Origin: an uncultured Alphaproteobacteria bacterium
GTDB lineage: Bacteria; Pseudomonadota; Alphaproteobacteria; HIMB59
Direction of reading: 5' to 3'
Length of the DNA: 64,000 bases
NCBI GenBank assembly: GCA_902575725.1
Contig: CACGSS010000002.1
Coordinates: forward strand, 62,001 to 126,000
Under the pieces are notes generated by a model. The model did not search any database. It was not told the DNA's origin and saw only the letters and a program-made list of their open reading frames with translations. The position numbers were made by a program, and so were the translations under genes. Below are positions 27,507-37,504 of the stretch, piece after piece. Each line of letters opens with the position of its first letter. The stretch's first letter is position 1.

Positions 27507-27578
27507 GGAAGATTGACATGATTTTTCTACAAGTAGAGGAGGTCTATGTTTCAGTCACAGGGGAAATGCCAATCTTCC
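27507..27578. ncRNA. Unidentified structured element, possible small RNA
   Basis: GGAAGATTG (27507-27515) pairs perfectly with CAATCTTCC (27570-27578). The helix continues inward as CAT/ATG after one A-C mismatch. Inside lies TCTA-CAAG-TAGA (27526-27537) and a further possible TGT/ACA pairing, giving a multi-branched shape. It is between convergent dgkA and arsC, so it is not a leader of either. No known riboswitch or RNA class was recognised and there is no clear T-run on either strand. Confidence 0.4.
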
Positions 27579-27618
27579 ACCTAATAAAATAATCATTTAT
27601 ATTAAATTAAAGTTAAAT

Positions 27619-28089
27619 TTAGATTAAATTTCCAATTTCTTTTATTTGATCGATATTTAATAAGTTGTTTTGCTTATAATTTTGAACTAGTGCAAGACAT
27701 CTTTTTTTAAGAACATTGAATACTTTTAAAAATTCTATCTCAGCTTCCTCTTCAGTGCCTTTAAATTTTGCAGGATCAGCTACACCCCAATGTGCCTTTA
27801 ATGTATTTTTGAGATACACGGGGCAAGTTTCTCCAGCTGCATTATCACACACAGTAATAACCAAATCAAAATTAATATCTGAAAAATCATCCCATGATTG
27901 ACTTTTAAAATTGTCTAGGAAAATTTTATTTTTTTCTAATGTTTTGATACTTAATGGATGTACATATCCTGCAGGGTGGCTTCCTGCACTATAAGCATTA
28001 AAAAAGTCTTTACCATAATGGTTTAAAAGCCCCTCTGTCATAATTGATCGACAAGAGTTACCTGTACAAAGTACAAGAATTTTAATCAT
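27619..28089 (-). CDS. arsC: Arsenate reductase, thioredoxin-coupled LMW-phosphatase type
   Basis: 156 aa with the P-loop CTGNSCRS at the N-terminus (nucleophile Cys and Arg), the second and third redox cysteines in VCDNAAGETCP, and HWGVADPAKF, all typical of the thioredoxin-dependent ArsC fold. Reduces arsenate to arsenite. It is the last gene of pstSCAB-phoU-phoB, one base after phoB; arsenate enters through the Pst transporter under phosphate stress, which explains the linkage. No arsenite exporter is in the window. A protein tyrosine phosphatase role is less likely given the extra cysteines. Confidence 0.87.
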   Translation of the reverse strand: MIKILVLCTGNSCRSIMTEGLLNHYGKDFFNAYSAGSHPAGYVHPLSIKTLEKNKIFLDNFKSQSWDDFSDINFDLVITVCDNAAGETCPVYLKNTLKAHWGVADPAKFKGTEEEAEIEFLKVFNVLKKRCLALVQNYKQNNLLNIDQIKEIGNLI

Positions 28090-28090
28090 T

Positions 28091-28780
28091 TTAATTTTCT
28101 GAGTCGATAGAGTAGCCAGCGGATCTAACTGTTCGAATGAAATCTTTTTCTCCTGTTAAATTCAGCTCTTTTCTGAGTCTTCTTATGTGAACATCAACTG
28201 TTCTGGGTTCAACGTAAGCGTCATTTAACCAAACATTATCCAATAGTTGCTGCCTAGAATAGACTCTACCTTTATTTTCAATAAAAAATTTTAAAAGATT
28301 AAATTCAGTCGGTCCTAAATTTAACTTTCTCTCACCCCTTGTTACCCTTCTGTTGGTAAGATTAATGTTAATATCATGAAACTTGAGTGAGTCGTTCTCT
28401 TCTCTTGATTTTGTTCTTTTAAGTAATGATTTAATTCTAGCGAGAATCTCACTTGGAAGAAAAGGTTTGGTTACATAATCCTCTACACCTAATTCAAAAC
28501 CTCTAATTTTATCATCCTCTTGACCTTTAGCTGTTAACATTATAATTGGAATTTTTTTTAAATTATCTTTTCTTTTAATTCTCTTTAAAACTTCAATGCC
28601 CGATATATTTGGCAGCATCCAATCTAATAAAATTAAGTCAGGCAGCCAATGTTCGATCTCTTGAATAGCAGATTCTCCGTCGTATGAAAATTTTATTTGG
28701 TAGTTTTGTTGTTCTAAATGAAATCCAATTAATTCTGAAATTGGTTTTTCATCCTCTACAACTAAAATCTTGTCTGTCAT
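28091..28780 (-). CDS. phoB: Phosphate regulon response regulator PhoB
   Basis: OmpR-family regulator of 229 aa. The receiver domain has the phosphoacceptor Asp in LILLDWMLPNISG and the conserved Lys in DYVTKPF; the C-terminal winged helix contains LGPTEFNLLKFFIENKGRVYSRQQLLD and VDVHIRRLRKEL. Paired with PhoR (histidine kinase), located on the far side of the pst genes. It should bind the Pho-box-like motifs described in this window. Overlaps phoU by 4 bases. Confidence 0.95.
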   Translation of the reverse strand: MTDKILVVEDEKPISELIGFHLEQQNYQIKFSYDGESAIQEIEHWLPDLILLDWMLPNISGIEVLKRIKRKDNLKKIPIIMLTAKGQEDDKIRGFELGVEDYVTKPFLPSEILARIKSLLKRTKSREENDSLKFHDININLTNRRVTRGERKLNLGPTEFNLLKFFIENKGRVYSRQQLLDNVWLNDAYVEPRTVDVHIRRLRKELNLTGEKDFIRTVRSAGYSIDSEN

Positions 28781-29460
28781 TCAAAATCAGATTTTTTTAA
28801 ATCAATATAATGACCTGTAATGTTAAAAATGACCTCTTCAGCTATGTTAGTAGCATGATCACCTATTCTTTCTAAGGACTTTGCAATTAAAATTGGCTTA
28901 GTGCCTTCATCAACAACACTTGTTTCTTTATTGTGCATTCTTTCTATTAAATCAGATAATAAAGATTTGTACTGCCTGTCAATTTCTGCATCTTGATTCC
29001 ATGAGATCCTTGCCTGTACCTCATCTTTTTTAAAAAAACTCTCAAGTGTTTGATTAACCATTTTTTGGACACCTTTACCTAAATTATGCATTTGGTCCGT
29101 TAAATCCTCGTCAAATGAAGAAGAAATTGAAATAGCTCTTTTTGCTAAATTTCTAGAGTGATCTCCCATTCTCTCAAGCTCTTTTGAAACTTTGAGGGCA
29201 GTGAAAACTAGTCTTAAATCACTGGCAACGGGTCTATGTAAAGTCATAATTTCGAAACTTAAATCCCTAACATCTCTTTCCACTTCATCAACTTGTTCAT
29301 CAAGATTCTGTGTTGTCTGTGCATCAGATGAGTCTTTAGATTTAATAACATTTACTGCAATTTCAATTTGTTTCTCAACAATATTACTCATTTTAATTAA
29401 ATTATCTGTAAGATGATTTAACTTTTGTTCAAAGTTTTTATCTGTGTGTGCTGTTTCCAT
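28777..29460 (-). CDS. phoU: Phosphate transport system regulator PhoU
   Basis: Cytoplasmic three-helix-bundle protein that links the Pst transporter to PhoR and represses the regulon when phosphate is plentiful. The 227 aa hold two PhoU repeats (RDLSFEIMTLHRPVASDLRL ... SKELERMGDHSRNLAKRA; SLERIGDHATNIAEEV), each with the E-x-x-GDH metal motif. I use the ATG 9 bases into the open frame; a TTG precedes it. Between pstB and phoB, the usual order. Confidence 0.94.
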   Translation of the reverse strand: METAHTDKNFEQKLNHLTDNLIKMSNIVEKQIEIAVNVIKSKDSSDAQTTQNLDEQVDEVERDVRDLSFEIMTLHRPVASDLRLVFTALKVSKELERMGDHSRNLAKRAISISSSFDEDLTDQMHNLGKGVQKMVNQTLESFFKKDEVQARISWNQDAEIDRQYKSLLSDLIERMHNKETSVVDEGTKPILIAKSLERIGDHATNIAEEVIFNITGHYIDLKKSDFE

Positions 29461-29461
29461 T

Positions 29462-30238
29462 TTAACCAAACCTTCCAGTTATGTAGTCATTTGTTTGTTC
29501 TTTATCAGGTTTTGTAAATATCTTACCAGTTTCTCCATATTCGACAAGGTTACCTAAATGAAAAAACGCAGTTTTAGATGATACTCGTGATGCTTGAGAC
29601 ATAGAATGAGTTACTATAATAATTGTGTAATTTTCTTTCAATTCGTTAATTAAATCTTCTATTTTTGCGGTTGCTATTGGATCTAATGCAGAACAAGGTT
29701 CGTCCATCAAAATGATTTCCGGTCTTATAGCAATCGCTCTTGCAATGCACAATCTTTGCTGTTGTCCTCCTGATAAACCGGTAGCAATATCATCCATTCT
29801 ATCTTTTACCTCTTCATAAAGACCCGCTCTGTGAAGTGAGTCTTTTACTATTTCATCTAATTCATTTTGAGAAGAAGCAATACCATGAATTTTTGGTCCG
29901 TAGGCAACATTTTCATAAATAGTTTTTGGAAAAGGATTGGGTTTTTGAAAAACCATTCCAACTTTTTCGCGAAGAGTTTCTACCTGTATATCAGGGCTAT
30001 ATATATCAACATTGCCATTCAACAAAAACTTACCTTTAACATTACAAATATCTATTACATCATTCATACGGTTTAAACATCGCAAAAATGTCGACTTACC
30101 ACAACCTGAGGGTCCTATAAGAGAAGTTACTTCATTTTTTGGAAAATTAAGAGCAACGTTATTGATTGCCATTTTTTTTCCATAGTGGACATATACCTCA
30201 CTTGTTTGCAAAGCATAATTGCTGTTTTGATCTACCAT
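29462..30238 (-). CDS. pstB: Phosphate ABC transporter ATP-binding protein
   Basis: ATPase of the high-affinity PstSCAB phosphate importer. The 258 aa include Walker [22 protein letters not shown]-loop [21 protein letters not shown] signature [14 protein letters not shown], Walker [13 protein letters not shown] and the H-loop His in [16 protein letters not shown] and FQKPNPFP are PstB-specific. Overlaps pstA by 7 bases. Confidence 0.96.
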   Translation of the reverse strand: MVDQNSNYALQTSEVYVHYGKKMAINNVALNFPKNEVTSLIGPSGCGKSTFLRCLNRMNDVIDICNVKGKFLLNGNVDIYSPDIQVETLREKVGMVFQKPNPFPKTIYENVAYGPKIHGIASSQNELDEIVKDSLHRAGLYEEVKDRMDDIATGLSGGQQQRLCIARAIAIRPEIILMDEPCSALDPIATAKIEDLINELKENYTIIIVTHSMSQASRVSSKTAFFHLGNLVEYGETGKIFTKPDKEQTNDYITGRFG

Positions 30239-31482
30239 TTCACCTCCAATTTTCTTCTTACCAACACTGCCACAGTATTCATTATAATCAAAAAAGATAA
30301 AAGTAGCATTATTCCTGCAGATGTTTTTTCGAGGAAACCTCTTTCAGCGCTCTCAGACCATAGATATATTTGTGAAGGAAGACCAGTGGCAGGGTCGAAT
30401 GCCCCTCCCGGTATTTCCATCACAAAAGCAACCATACCTATCAATAATAAAGGGGCCGTCTCACCCAAAGCTTGTGCCATTCCAATAATTGTTCCAGTAA
30501 GAGTACCTGGCAAAGATAAAGGGATTACATGATGAAATACAGTTTGCATTTTAGTAGCCCCCACAGCAAGTGCTCCCTCTCTAATTGAAGGGGGGACGCC
30601 TCTGAGCGATGCCCTAGATGCTATAATAATTGTTGGTAAAGTCATAAAACCTAAAACTAATCCTCCAACTAAAGGGACTTGATATGGCATCCCAAAAACT
30701 CCAATTAGCATACCTAAGCCTAAAAGTCCGTAAACAATAGAGGGAACCGCCGCAAGGTTATTTATATTTACTTCAATAATGTCAGTTATTTTTCCTGGTT
30801 TAACAAATTCCTCTAAGTACACAGAAGCCAAAAGTCCGATTGGAAAAGCAAAACTAAAACAGATCAATAAAGCATAAAAAGACCCCATAAGTGCTCCAAG
30901 TATTCCGGCTGTTTCTGGATCTCTTGAGTCTCCATTTGTGAAAAACCAAAAATTGAATGTCTTAGACATTTTACCTTTGGAGTCTAAAGAGTCTAAGATA
31001 GAAAGTTGATAATCATTTATTTTTCGTTGTGCTTCGGGAACATTTCTTGGATAGTTTCCTTTGACAATTTGGTCAAGATCTGATGAGGCAGATATATCTA
31101 AATTGACAGTTTTTCCAATTACATTTGGATTGTTTGCAATATAATCTCTCAGCTGATAATCAAATTTTCTTGTGTACATTTCTCTGACTTTAATAAAATT
31201 TTCTTCATCTAATCCAGGATGGTTTTGGTTAATCACTTGATCAGCAAGATCAACATAAGATGCTTTCATTATTTCTTTTTTGGAGGAGTTACTAGAAACC
31301 TCTATAAAATTTGGGTCAAAATAAACATCAGCATTAATAGTTGTTCTAACAAAAGCACCACTGCCGGTAGAAAAAATTTTATACATTAAAATAAGCACGA
31401 AGAACAAAGAGAGAGTCATCGCAAACATTCCATAAAATTTGAAACGTTTCTCTGCTGCAAGTCTCTTTTCTAAACTACTCAT
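30232..31482 (-). CDS. pstA: Phosphate ABC transporter permease PstA (long form)
   Basis: Inner-membrane permease of the Pst importer, 416 aa, longer than the roughly 300 aa E. coli protein because of a periplasmic insertion of about 140 residues after the first membrane helix (from [15 protein letters not shown] on). The C-terminal permease core shows [28 protein letters not shown], the EAA loop contacting PstB. This long form is seen in other alphaproteobacteria. Overlaps pstC by 8 bases. Confidence 0.94.
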   Translation of the reverse strand: MSSLEKRLAAEKRFKFYGMFAMTLSLFFVLILMYKIFSTGSGAFVRTTINADVYFDPNFIEVSSNSSKKEIMKASYVDLADQVINQNHPGLDEENFIKVREMYTRKFDYQLRDYIANNPNVIGKTVNLDISASSDLDQIVKGNYPRNVPEAQRKINDYQLSILDSLDSKGKMSKTFNFWFFTNGDSRDPETAGILGALMGSFYALLICFSFAFPIGLLASVYLEEFVKPGKITDIIEVNINNLAAVPSIVYGLLGLGMLIGVFGMPYQVPLVGGLVLGFMTLPTIIIASRASLRGVPPSIREGALAVGATKMQTVFHHVIPLSLPGTLTGTIIGMAQALGETAPLLLIGMVAFVMEIPGGAFDPATGLPSQIYLWSESAERGFLEKTSAGIMLLLSFLIIMNTVAVLVRRKLEVKW

Positions 31483-32911
31483 ATTTTTCTCTGTACTTTT
31501 TTACTATTGTTATAGCAGCAATATTAAGAATTAATGTCATTACAAATAAAGTTAGGCCTAAAGCAAAAGCAACTAAGGTTTTTGGATTATCAAACTCGAC
31601 ATCTCCTATCAAACTTGTAACAATCTGTGTTGTTATTGTAGTCGCTGGCTCCAAGGGATTAAAAGTAAGATTTGCTCTTAGGCTGGCGGCCATAACGACA
31701 ATCATTGTCTCACCTATTGCCCTAGATATAGCTAATAAAAATGAGCCCATTATTCCAGCTAGAGCTGCTGGTAAAATTACTTTTTTAATAGTTTCTGATT
31801 TAGTTGCTCCAATTGCATAAGAACCCTCTCTTAAAGATTGAGGAACTGCTTTTATGACATCGTCACTAAGAGAGGAAACAAAAGGGATGATCATGACACC
31901 CATAGCTAAACCTGCAGCTAGAGCACTTTCAGCGGACACCGGTAATCCAACACCTTCACCGACATCTTTTATGAAAGGCGCCAGTGATAAAGCAGCAAAA
32001 AATCCATAAACAACTGTGGGTATGCCAGCAAGAATTTCAATTATTGGTTTAGCTATATCTCTTACTTTTGATGACGCATACTCTGCTAAATAAATTGCTG
32101 TTAGCAGTCCTAAAGGAACAGCGACTAACATGGCAACAGATGCAATTAAAAGCGTTCCGGTAAGCAAAGGTACAAAACCAAAAGCCTCTTTTAAAGCCTC
32201 TTGATCGAAGCCTTCTGATGCATTGATAACAAAAGCTCTATTGGGATTCCATGCCGTATTAAAGAAAAAGTCCATAAAATTTACGTACCGAAAAAAATTA
32301 ATGGCCTCGAAAACAAGAGAAAAGAAGATTCCAAAAGTAATGAATATTGCAATATAAGAACTGCCCTTGATAACATATGAAATTATTTTCTCAACAATTG
32401 GCTGTGCATTTAGTTTTCCTGATATTGATTTCGTAGCCAAAAATCCTAAAAGCACAGGTAGAATAATAAATAGAGTTAAATTCGACCATCCGTAGATCTT
32501 GTCAAAATTTGCTAAATTTTTTGCTGCAATTATCTCACTCTCACTGGCCATTTTTAAAATTGATTTATCGCCTACGGTCAAATCAATTTCTGATAAATTA
32601 ACAATCATAGATAGGTTGCTAATCTTATTCATAACTAAACCGAATTTTCCAGAGCTCCATGTAGCGACATCTGGAAATAACACAGGGGACATTACAAACA
32701 TCTCTTGAAAGTTTGATTTAAAAATAAGTAAAAAGAACCAAATAATTATTGCTGGAAAAAAAACTAAAAGTACAACGTAATATCCATAATAATCTGGAAG
32801 AGAGGAAAGATTTTCATTTTTTTTAAATTTTAGGCTTAATGCTCTTTTTTTACCATAGAAGTAAAAAGAATAAGAAAGTATAAAAACTAAAACAAGTGAT
32901 AAATAAAGCAT
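31475..32911 (-). CDS. pstC: Phosphate ABC transporter permease PstC (long form)
   Basis: Partner permease of PstA, 478 aa. It has an extra N-terminal membrane helix, a basic KKRALSLKFKK segment and a periplasmic loop of about 70 residues ahead of the permease core. The core carries the EAA loop SLREGSYAIGATKSETIKKVILPAALAG. An AGAGGA-type ribosome-binding site lies upstream of the ATG. It follows pstS after an 80-base gap containing a strong hairpin. Confidence 0.94.
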   Translation of the reverse strand: MLYLSLVLVFILSYSFYFYGKKRALSLKFKKNENLSSLPDYYGYYVVLLVFFPAIIIWFFLLIFKSNFQEMFVMSPVLFPDVATWSSGKFGLVMNKISNLSMIVNLSEIDLTVGDKSILKMASESEIIAAKNLANFDKIYGWSNLTLFIILPVLLGFLATKSISGKLNAQPIVEKIISYVIKGSSYIAIFITFGIFFSLVFEAINFFRYVNFMDFFFNTAWNPNRAFVINASEGFDQEALKEAFGFVPLLTGTLLIASVAMLVAVPLGLLTAIYLAEYASSKVRDIAKPIIEILAGIPTVVYGFFAALSLAPFIKDVGEGVGLPVSAESALAAGLAMGVMIIPFVSSLSDDVIKAVPQSLREGSYAIGATKSETIKKVILPAALAGIMGSFLLAISRAIGETMIVVMAASLRANLTFNPLEPATTITTQIVTSLIGDVEFDNPKTLVAFALGLTLFVMTLILNIAAITIVKKYREKYE

Positions 32912-32943
32912 ACTGTCCTATTCCTCTATAAACTGAATTTGTC

Positions 32944-32969
32944 TTAGGGGCAAGAAATCTTGCCCCTAA
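32944..32969. other. Perfect 11-bp hairpin between pstS and pstC
   Basis: TTAGGGGCAAG (32944-32954) pairs perfectly with CTTGCCCCTAA (32959-32969) around a 4-base loop. There is no T-run after it on the minus strand, so it is not a full terminator. Such stems after a binding-protein gene commonly protect the upstream mRNA, giving more PstS than PstCAB; that role is inferred here. Confidence 0.75.
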
Positions 32970-32991
32970 AAATAAGATAATTAATTAATGC

Positions 32992-34068
32992 TTACTTACA
33001 AAGTCCGCTTGAAAAAGCGTAACCAGCATCTTTTAATGGGTGTTTTGCTTCAGCACATGCTGCAATATCAAATCCCATTGCATCTAAGTTGTCAGTAACG
33101 TTTCTTACTCTATTGATAAGGTCTGGTACCATAGGTGCAGCACCAATTTTTGTTAGGTAACCGTTATCACCAATTGCTTCATCACTTACCATCATTTGTG
33201 CAAACTCCTGAATGCCAGGTACAACCCCGATGTGATCTGCTTTTAAGTATATGAAAAGAGGTCTTGCCATTGGATACTCATAAGTGGCAATGGATTCAGC
33301 AGATGGTATTACTCCCTCAACAGTAGATGGTTGTAATTTATCTCCGTTGTCTTTTAGATAGGAATAACCAAAGTAACCAAAACGTTCTGGATCCTCAACT
33401 AGTTTTTGAACAATAAGAGTGTCATTCTCACCCATCTCGATGATTTTTCCATCTTCTCTGTAATCAGTACATCCATCGTCACTGCCAGTTACTGCTTCTA
33501 ATGTACATCCAGCTTCCATTACTTTACCATCAAATGCATCTCTTGTTCCTGAGGTTGGAGGAGCTACTAATACTTCAATTTTATATGCTGGAAGGCTTGG
33601 GTTAATTTCGTTCCAAGTTTGATATGGATTTTCGACCACTTCACCATCAACAACAACTTTTGCAGCCATAGCTGTAAAAATTTCTTCTCTTGTTAGAGAA
33701 AAAGGTTCTGCTTCATTGGAGTGAGAAAAAGTAATACCGTCATTAGCCCACATCACTTCAATAACGTTTGTTACACCGGCTTCAAGACATAATTTAGCTT
33801 CTTTAGATTTCATTGGTCGTGACGCTCCAGTAATATCTGGAAATTCAACTCCCACACCAGCACAAAATGCTTTCATTCCACCACCAGTTCCAATTGGGTT
33901 GTAAGTGGGGGTTTTAAAACCTGACTCGCCGAGTCTTTGTGCGTTTACTGTTCCATATGGGTATACTGTTGATGAGCCAACAATATTGATTTGATCTCTT
34001 GCAAAAGTTTCAGCAGAGAAAAGCACGCTTACTGCTAAAGCAAGAAAAGTTAACATAGATTTTTTCAT
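32992..34068 (-). CDS. pstS: Phosphate-binding periplasmic protein PstS
   Basis: Substrate-binding protein of the high-affinity phosphate transporter. A signal peptide (MKKSMLTFLALAVSVLFSAETFA) is followed by INIVGSSTVYPYGTVNAQRL and, further on, ITGASRPMKSKE and PPTSGTRDAFDGK, which together form the phosphate-binding site; 358 aa. AAAGGAA lies upstream of the ATG at suitable spacing. It heads the pstSCAB-phoU-phoB-arsC operon and has a Pho-box-like promoter. Confidence 0.96.
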   Translation of the reverse strand: MKKSMLTFLALAVSVLFSAETFARDQINIVGSSTVYPYGTVNAQRLGESGFKTPTYNPIGTGGGMKAFCAGVGVEFPDITGASRPMKSKEAKLCLEAGVTNVIEVMWANDGITFSHSNEAEPFSLTREEIFTAMAAKVVVDGEVVENPYQTWNEINPSLPAYKIEVLVAPPTSGTRDAFDGKVMEAGCTLEAVTGSDDGCTDYREDGKIIEMGENDTLIVQKLVEDPERFGYFGYSYLKDNGDKLQPSTVEGVIPSAESIATYEYPMARPLFIYLKADHIGVVPGIQEFAQMMVSDEAIGDNGYLTKIGAAPMVPDLINRVRNVTDNLDAMGFDIAACAEAKHPLKDAGYAFSSGLCK

Positions 34069-34122
34069 AGTTAAGTTCCTTTATGTTGTTTAAATTGAGC
34101 TAAAAATATCCGTTAGAAATAA

Positions 34123-34156
34123 ATCTTATGTTACAAATATGTTAAAGTTTTATTAA
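34123..34156 (-). promoter_or_regulatory. Pho-box-like promoter of pstS
   Basis: Minus-strand TTAATAAAACTTTAACA (34156-34140) is followed after 11 bases by TAAGAT (34128-34123), giving a leader of about 50 bases before the pstS ATG. The repeat unit continues once more at the same 11-base period (TGTAACA), so the site may hold three PhoB half-sites. The first bases overlap the phoR stop codon. Confidence 0.78.
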
Positions 34157-35418
34157 GCATGCTTTGGAATTGTGATTAAAAACTCTGAGCCTTTTCCAAC
34201 TTCACTTTTTATGTCAATAAAACCCATGTTTTTATTCAAAATATGTTTCACAATTGAAAGGCCTAATCCAGTACCACCAACCTCTTTGGATCGCGCACTG
34301 TCCACTCTGTAAAATCTCTCGGTAAGCCTTGAGATGTGCTCTTCTGCAATGCCTATGCCATTATCTTTGAAGGAAATTTCGACATATTCAGTCATAGTAC
34401 TGGTATTCATTTTTTCACGAGCATTAATAAAAATTTTAGCACCATCTTTTGAATATTTAACAGCGTTGTTAACGATATTGACAACCACTTGAATAAATTC
34501 TTCATGAGGGCATCCGACTAAAAGAGATTGGTCTAAATTAATATCAACATTTATGTTTTTCTTTAAAATTTTTGATTCCAAAGATTTTATTCCAATTTTA
34601 ACAGTATTTAATAAATTACAAAATTGGTCATTCTCATTAGTTTTCTTATTCTCGATGGAACTTAAACTTAATAGATCATCAATCAAAGAGTTCATTCGAT
34701 TTGACTGATCTTGAATAATTGAAATAAATTTTTTTCTATTTTTTTCATCGTCAACAGTTAAAAGTGTTTCTAAATAACCTATTATTGAAGAGAGAGGAGT
34801 TTTTAATTCGTGACTGACATTAGCTACGAAGTCAGTTCTTACCATCTCAAGATTTTTAATTGCAGAAATGTCTTTAAAAGCAACGCAAAAAAAATCATTA
34901 ATAGGAAATCCTATAACGTCGTAATATCGGTCATTTGGTATTAATCTATTCCACTCAAAATTCTTTTTTGATTTACTTTTAAGTGCGCTACTTAGATTTT
35001 CAGACAAAGATAAATCTCTTAAACCTATTTTAAGATTATCTGCATTTTCTAAATTAAATGTCTCTTTGAAAGTATTGTTAACGAATATGATATTATAATC
35101 ATAATCAATAATAACTATTGAGAGATCTAAGGAATTAAGAATATCTTGATATTCCAAACTTTGCTTATCATTTATCTCGATGCGTCTTTCTTTGTCTAAA
35201 AGAGTCTCTTCTAAAATATTTCGGACTTTTGTAAATAACATATTGTCAGATTTTCTTAGGTTAAAAGTTTTTTTTTCAAGATAGTTTTCAAAGAAATAAT
35301 AAGAAATGAAATAAACTAAACTCTGCGAAATAAGTGATATTAAAAAAATATTAATTGAAGTACTAAAAAACAAAAATAAGTTTAATGAGAGAACAGCAAT
35401 AGAAAATACAAATAACAT
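34153..35418 (-). CDS. phoR: Phosphate regulon sensor histidine kinase PhoR
   Basis: Membrane-bound histidine kinase of 421 aa. Two N-terminal membrane helices, a PAS domain (LDLSIVIIDYDYNIIFVNNT), HisKA with the phospho-His in FVANVSHELKTPLSSIIGY near residue 205, and HATPase boxes NIVNNAVKYS, DNGIGI and GGTGLGLSI. Partner of PhoB. It is one base after ppk and upstream of pstS, so it is read from the sixA-ppk unit rather than from the pstS promoter. Confidence 0.94.
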   Translation of the reverse strand: MLFVFSIAVLSLNLFLFFSTSINIFLISLISQSLVYFISYYFFENYLEKKTFNLRKSDNMLFTKVRNILEETLLDKERRIEINDKQSLEYQDILNSLDLSIVIIDYDYNIIFVNNTFKETFNLENADNLKIGLRDLSLSENLSSALKSKSKKNFEWNRLIPNDRYYDVIGFPINDFFCVAFKDISAIKNLEMVRTDFVANVSHELKTPLSSIIGYLETLLTVDDEKNRKKFISIIQDQSNRMNSLIDDLLSLSSIENKKTNENDQFCNLLNTVKIGIKSLESKILKKNINVDINLDQSLLVGCPHEEFIQVVVNIVNNAVKYSKDGAKIFINAREKMNTSTMTEYVEISFKDNGIGIAEEHISRLTERFYRVDSARSKEVGGTGLGLSIVKHILNKNMGFIDIKSEVGKGSEFLITIPKHA

Positions 35419-35419
35419 T

Positions 35420-37504
35420 TTATTGTTTTTCTATTTTTTTATAGACCTTTTTGGCAGCAGTGCCTCTCCCTGAGAGACTAGGGTTAGTCATAAAATATTT
35501 ATGTGAGTCTATTTTTAGTTTAGAGTTTATTTTTTGATAATCTCCATCTGAGTCGAGCACCCAAGCATTTTGATTATCGTTAATGGCAGTGTACATAATT
35601 TGATATAAAATTTGTTCGTGAACAGTTTTGTTATCGATAGGAACTAATGTTTCCACGCGCCTGTCAAAATTTCTAGTCATCCAGTCAGCAGATGAAATAT
35701 AAATTTTTGCTTTTTTACTGGGTAGTTTATTGCCTTTTCCGAAACAAACTACACGTGAATGCTCTAAAAATCTTCCTACAATACTTTTAACTTCTATGTT
35801 TTCTGACATTCCTTTAACACCAGGAACTAAGCAGCAGATACCTCTAATTAAACAAGTAATTTTCACACCTGCTTGAGATGCTTCATAAAGTTTGTTAATT
35901 ATTTCTTGATCAACTAAATTATTCATCTTGATCCATATGTTAGCTGGCTTTTTAATTTTTGATAAACCTATTTCGTAGTCAATATTTTCGAAGAGTTTTT
36001 GTCTTAAGTTATATGGAGAGAAAGATATTCGTTTAAAATCTTTTGCCATGTTGTAACTACTCATATAATGAAATAATTTTATAGCATCAGATGCTAGATC
36101 TTTATTACAAGTAAAAAATGATAGATCTGTATAAACCTTTGCTGTTTGAGGATGATAGTTACCAGTACCATAGTGAACGTAATGGACTAAATTTTTTTTT
36201 TCTCTTCTAGTAACTAAGGAAACTTTTGCATGAATTTTTAGATTTAAAAAACCATACACTACTTGAACTCCAGCTTTTTCCAAATTTGATGCCCACTGTA
36301 GATTTTTTTCTTCATCAAACCTTGCTTTTAACTCAACAACTGCTGTTACAGATTTACCAGCATCAGCAGCACGAATGAGTGCATCAATGATTGGCGATTG
36401 ATCGCTAGTACGATACAAAGTTTGCTTAATTGCCACAACGTTTTTGTCGTTTGATGCTTGATCTAAAAAACTAACAACAACATTAAAAGACTCAAACGGG
36501 TGGTGTATAACTAAATCCTTTTTTTTGATTGCTGCAAAACAATCACCACCAAAATCATTTATTCGTTGTGGGAAACGAGGTTTAAATTTTTTATAATTTA
36601 AATTCTTGTTTTTTATATTTCCAAAGACTTCTGATAATTGGTCGAACCCCAGTAGATCTTCGTATTCAAAAATTTCATTTTCAGATACATTCAACTCGTT
36701 AATGATGAATGATTTAAAATTTTTATTAAGACTTTTTTGAACATCTAATCTGATTACCTGTCCTCTTTTTCTTTCCCTGACAAGTTTTTTAAACTCTCTG
36801 ATAAGATCGTCTGCCTCCTCCAAAACCTCTAAATCACTGTCCCTTATTACGCGAAATAGATTTGTATCAATAACATCAAAATCATGGAATACATCCCCAA
36901 CATAATTGTTAATTATTGACTCTACGGGATAAAAATAAATACCCTGTTTATCAATAATTTTAAGAAAGCGTTGTTTTAAATCTGATACTCTCATAACTGA
37001 GATAAATTCTTTTTTTGATTTTTTATTTTTAATTTTAGCGATAAGACACAAACTTAAATTTGGTATAAAGGGCAAAGGGTGTGTGCTATCAACTGTAATT
37101 GGTGTCAGAATCGAAATAATTTCATTCAAATAATAATTTTTTATGTGGGACAAATGTTTTTTTAAAAACTTATCTCTTAAAATATAGATTTTATTTTTTT
37201 TTAATTCTTTTTCAATTTGACCATACGATTCATTTTGCCTTTTAATCAAACCTCTTGTTAATGAGTCAACAATTTTAATTTGATCCTCAATCTTCATTCC
37301 ATCAAAACTTTTTTTATTAGGAGTGAGTTTTAACTGTTCAATTAATCCAGCCACTCTTACTGAAAAAAATTCATCTAAGTTTGATGCAGCAATACTTATA
37401 AAATTTAGTCGTTCTAAAATTGGGACGTTTTTATCATAGGATAATTCATTTACTCTCTCATTAAATTTTAGCCAGGATATTTCTCTATTAAAATACTTAT
37501 TCAT
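35420..37504 (-). CDS. ppk: Polyphosphate kinase 1
   Basis: Synthesises polyphosphate from ATP reversibly. The 694 aa have the PPK1 layout: N-terminal YFNREISWLKFNERVNELS, head domain, and two PLD-like C-terminal domains with the phosphorylated His in LNLKIHAKVSLV and the second His in GRFLEHSRVVCFG; also ELKARFDEEKNLQWA. It overlaps sixA by 8 bases and precedes phoR. Together with divergent ppx it gives both synthesis and breakdown of polyphosphate next to the Pst system. Confidence 0.96.
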   Translation of the reverse strand: MNKYFNREISWLKFNERVNELSYDKNVPILERLNFISIAASNLDEFFSVRVAGLIEQLKLTPNKKSFDGMKIEDQIKIVDSLTRGLIKRQNESYGQIEKELKKNKIYILRDKFLKKHLSHIKNYYLNEIISILTPITVDSTHPLPFIPNLSLCLIAKIKNKKSKKEFISVMRVSDLKQRFLKIIDKQGIYFYPVESIINNYVGDVFHDFDVIDTNLFRVIRDSDLEVLEEADDLIREFKKLVRERKRGQVIRLDVQKSLNKNFKSFIINELNVSENEIFEYEDLLGFDQLSEVFGNIKNKNLNYKKFKPRFPQRINDFGGDCFAAIKKKDLVIHHPFESFNVVVSFLDQASNDKNVVAIKQTLYRTSDQSPIIDALIRAADAGKSVTAVVELKARFDEEKNLQWASNLEKAGVQVVYGFLNLKIHAKVSLVTRREKKNLVHYVHYGTGNYHPQTAKVYTDLSFFTCNKDLASDAIKLFHYMSSYNMAKDFKRISFSPYNLRQKLFENIDYEIGLSKIKKPANIWIKMNNLVDQEIINKLYEASQAGVKITCLIRGICCLVPGVKGMSENIEVKSIVGRFLEHSRVVCFGKGNKLPSKKAKIYISSADWMTRNFDRRVETLVPIDNKTVHEQILYQIMYTAINDNQNAWVLDSDGDYQKINSKLKIDSHKYFMTNPSLSGRGTAAKKVYKKIEKQ

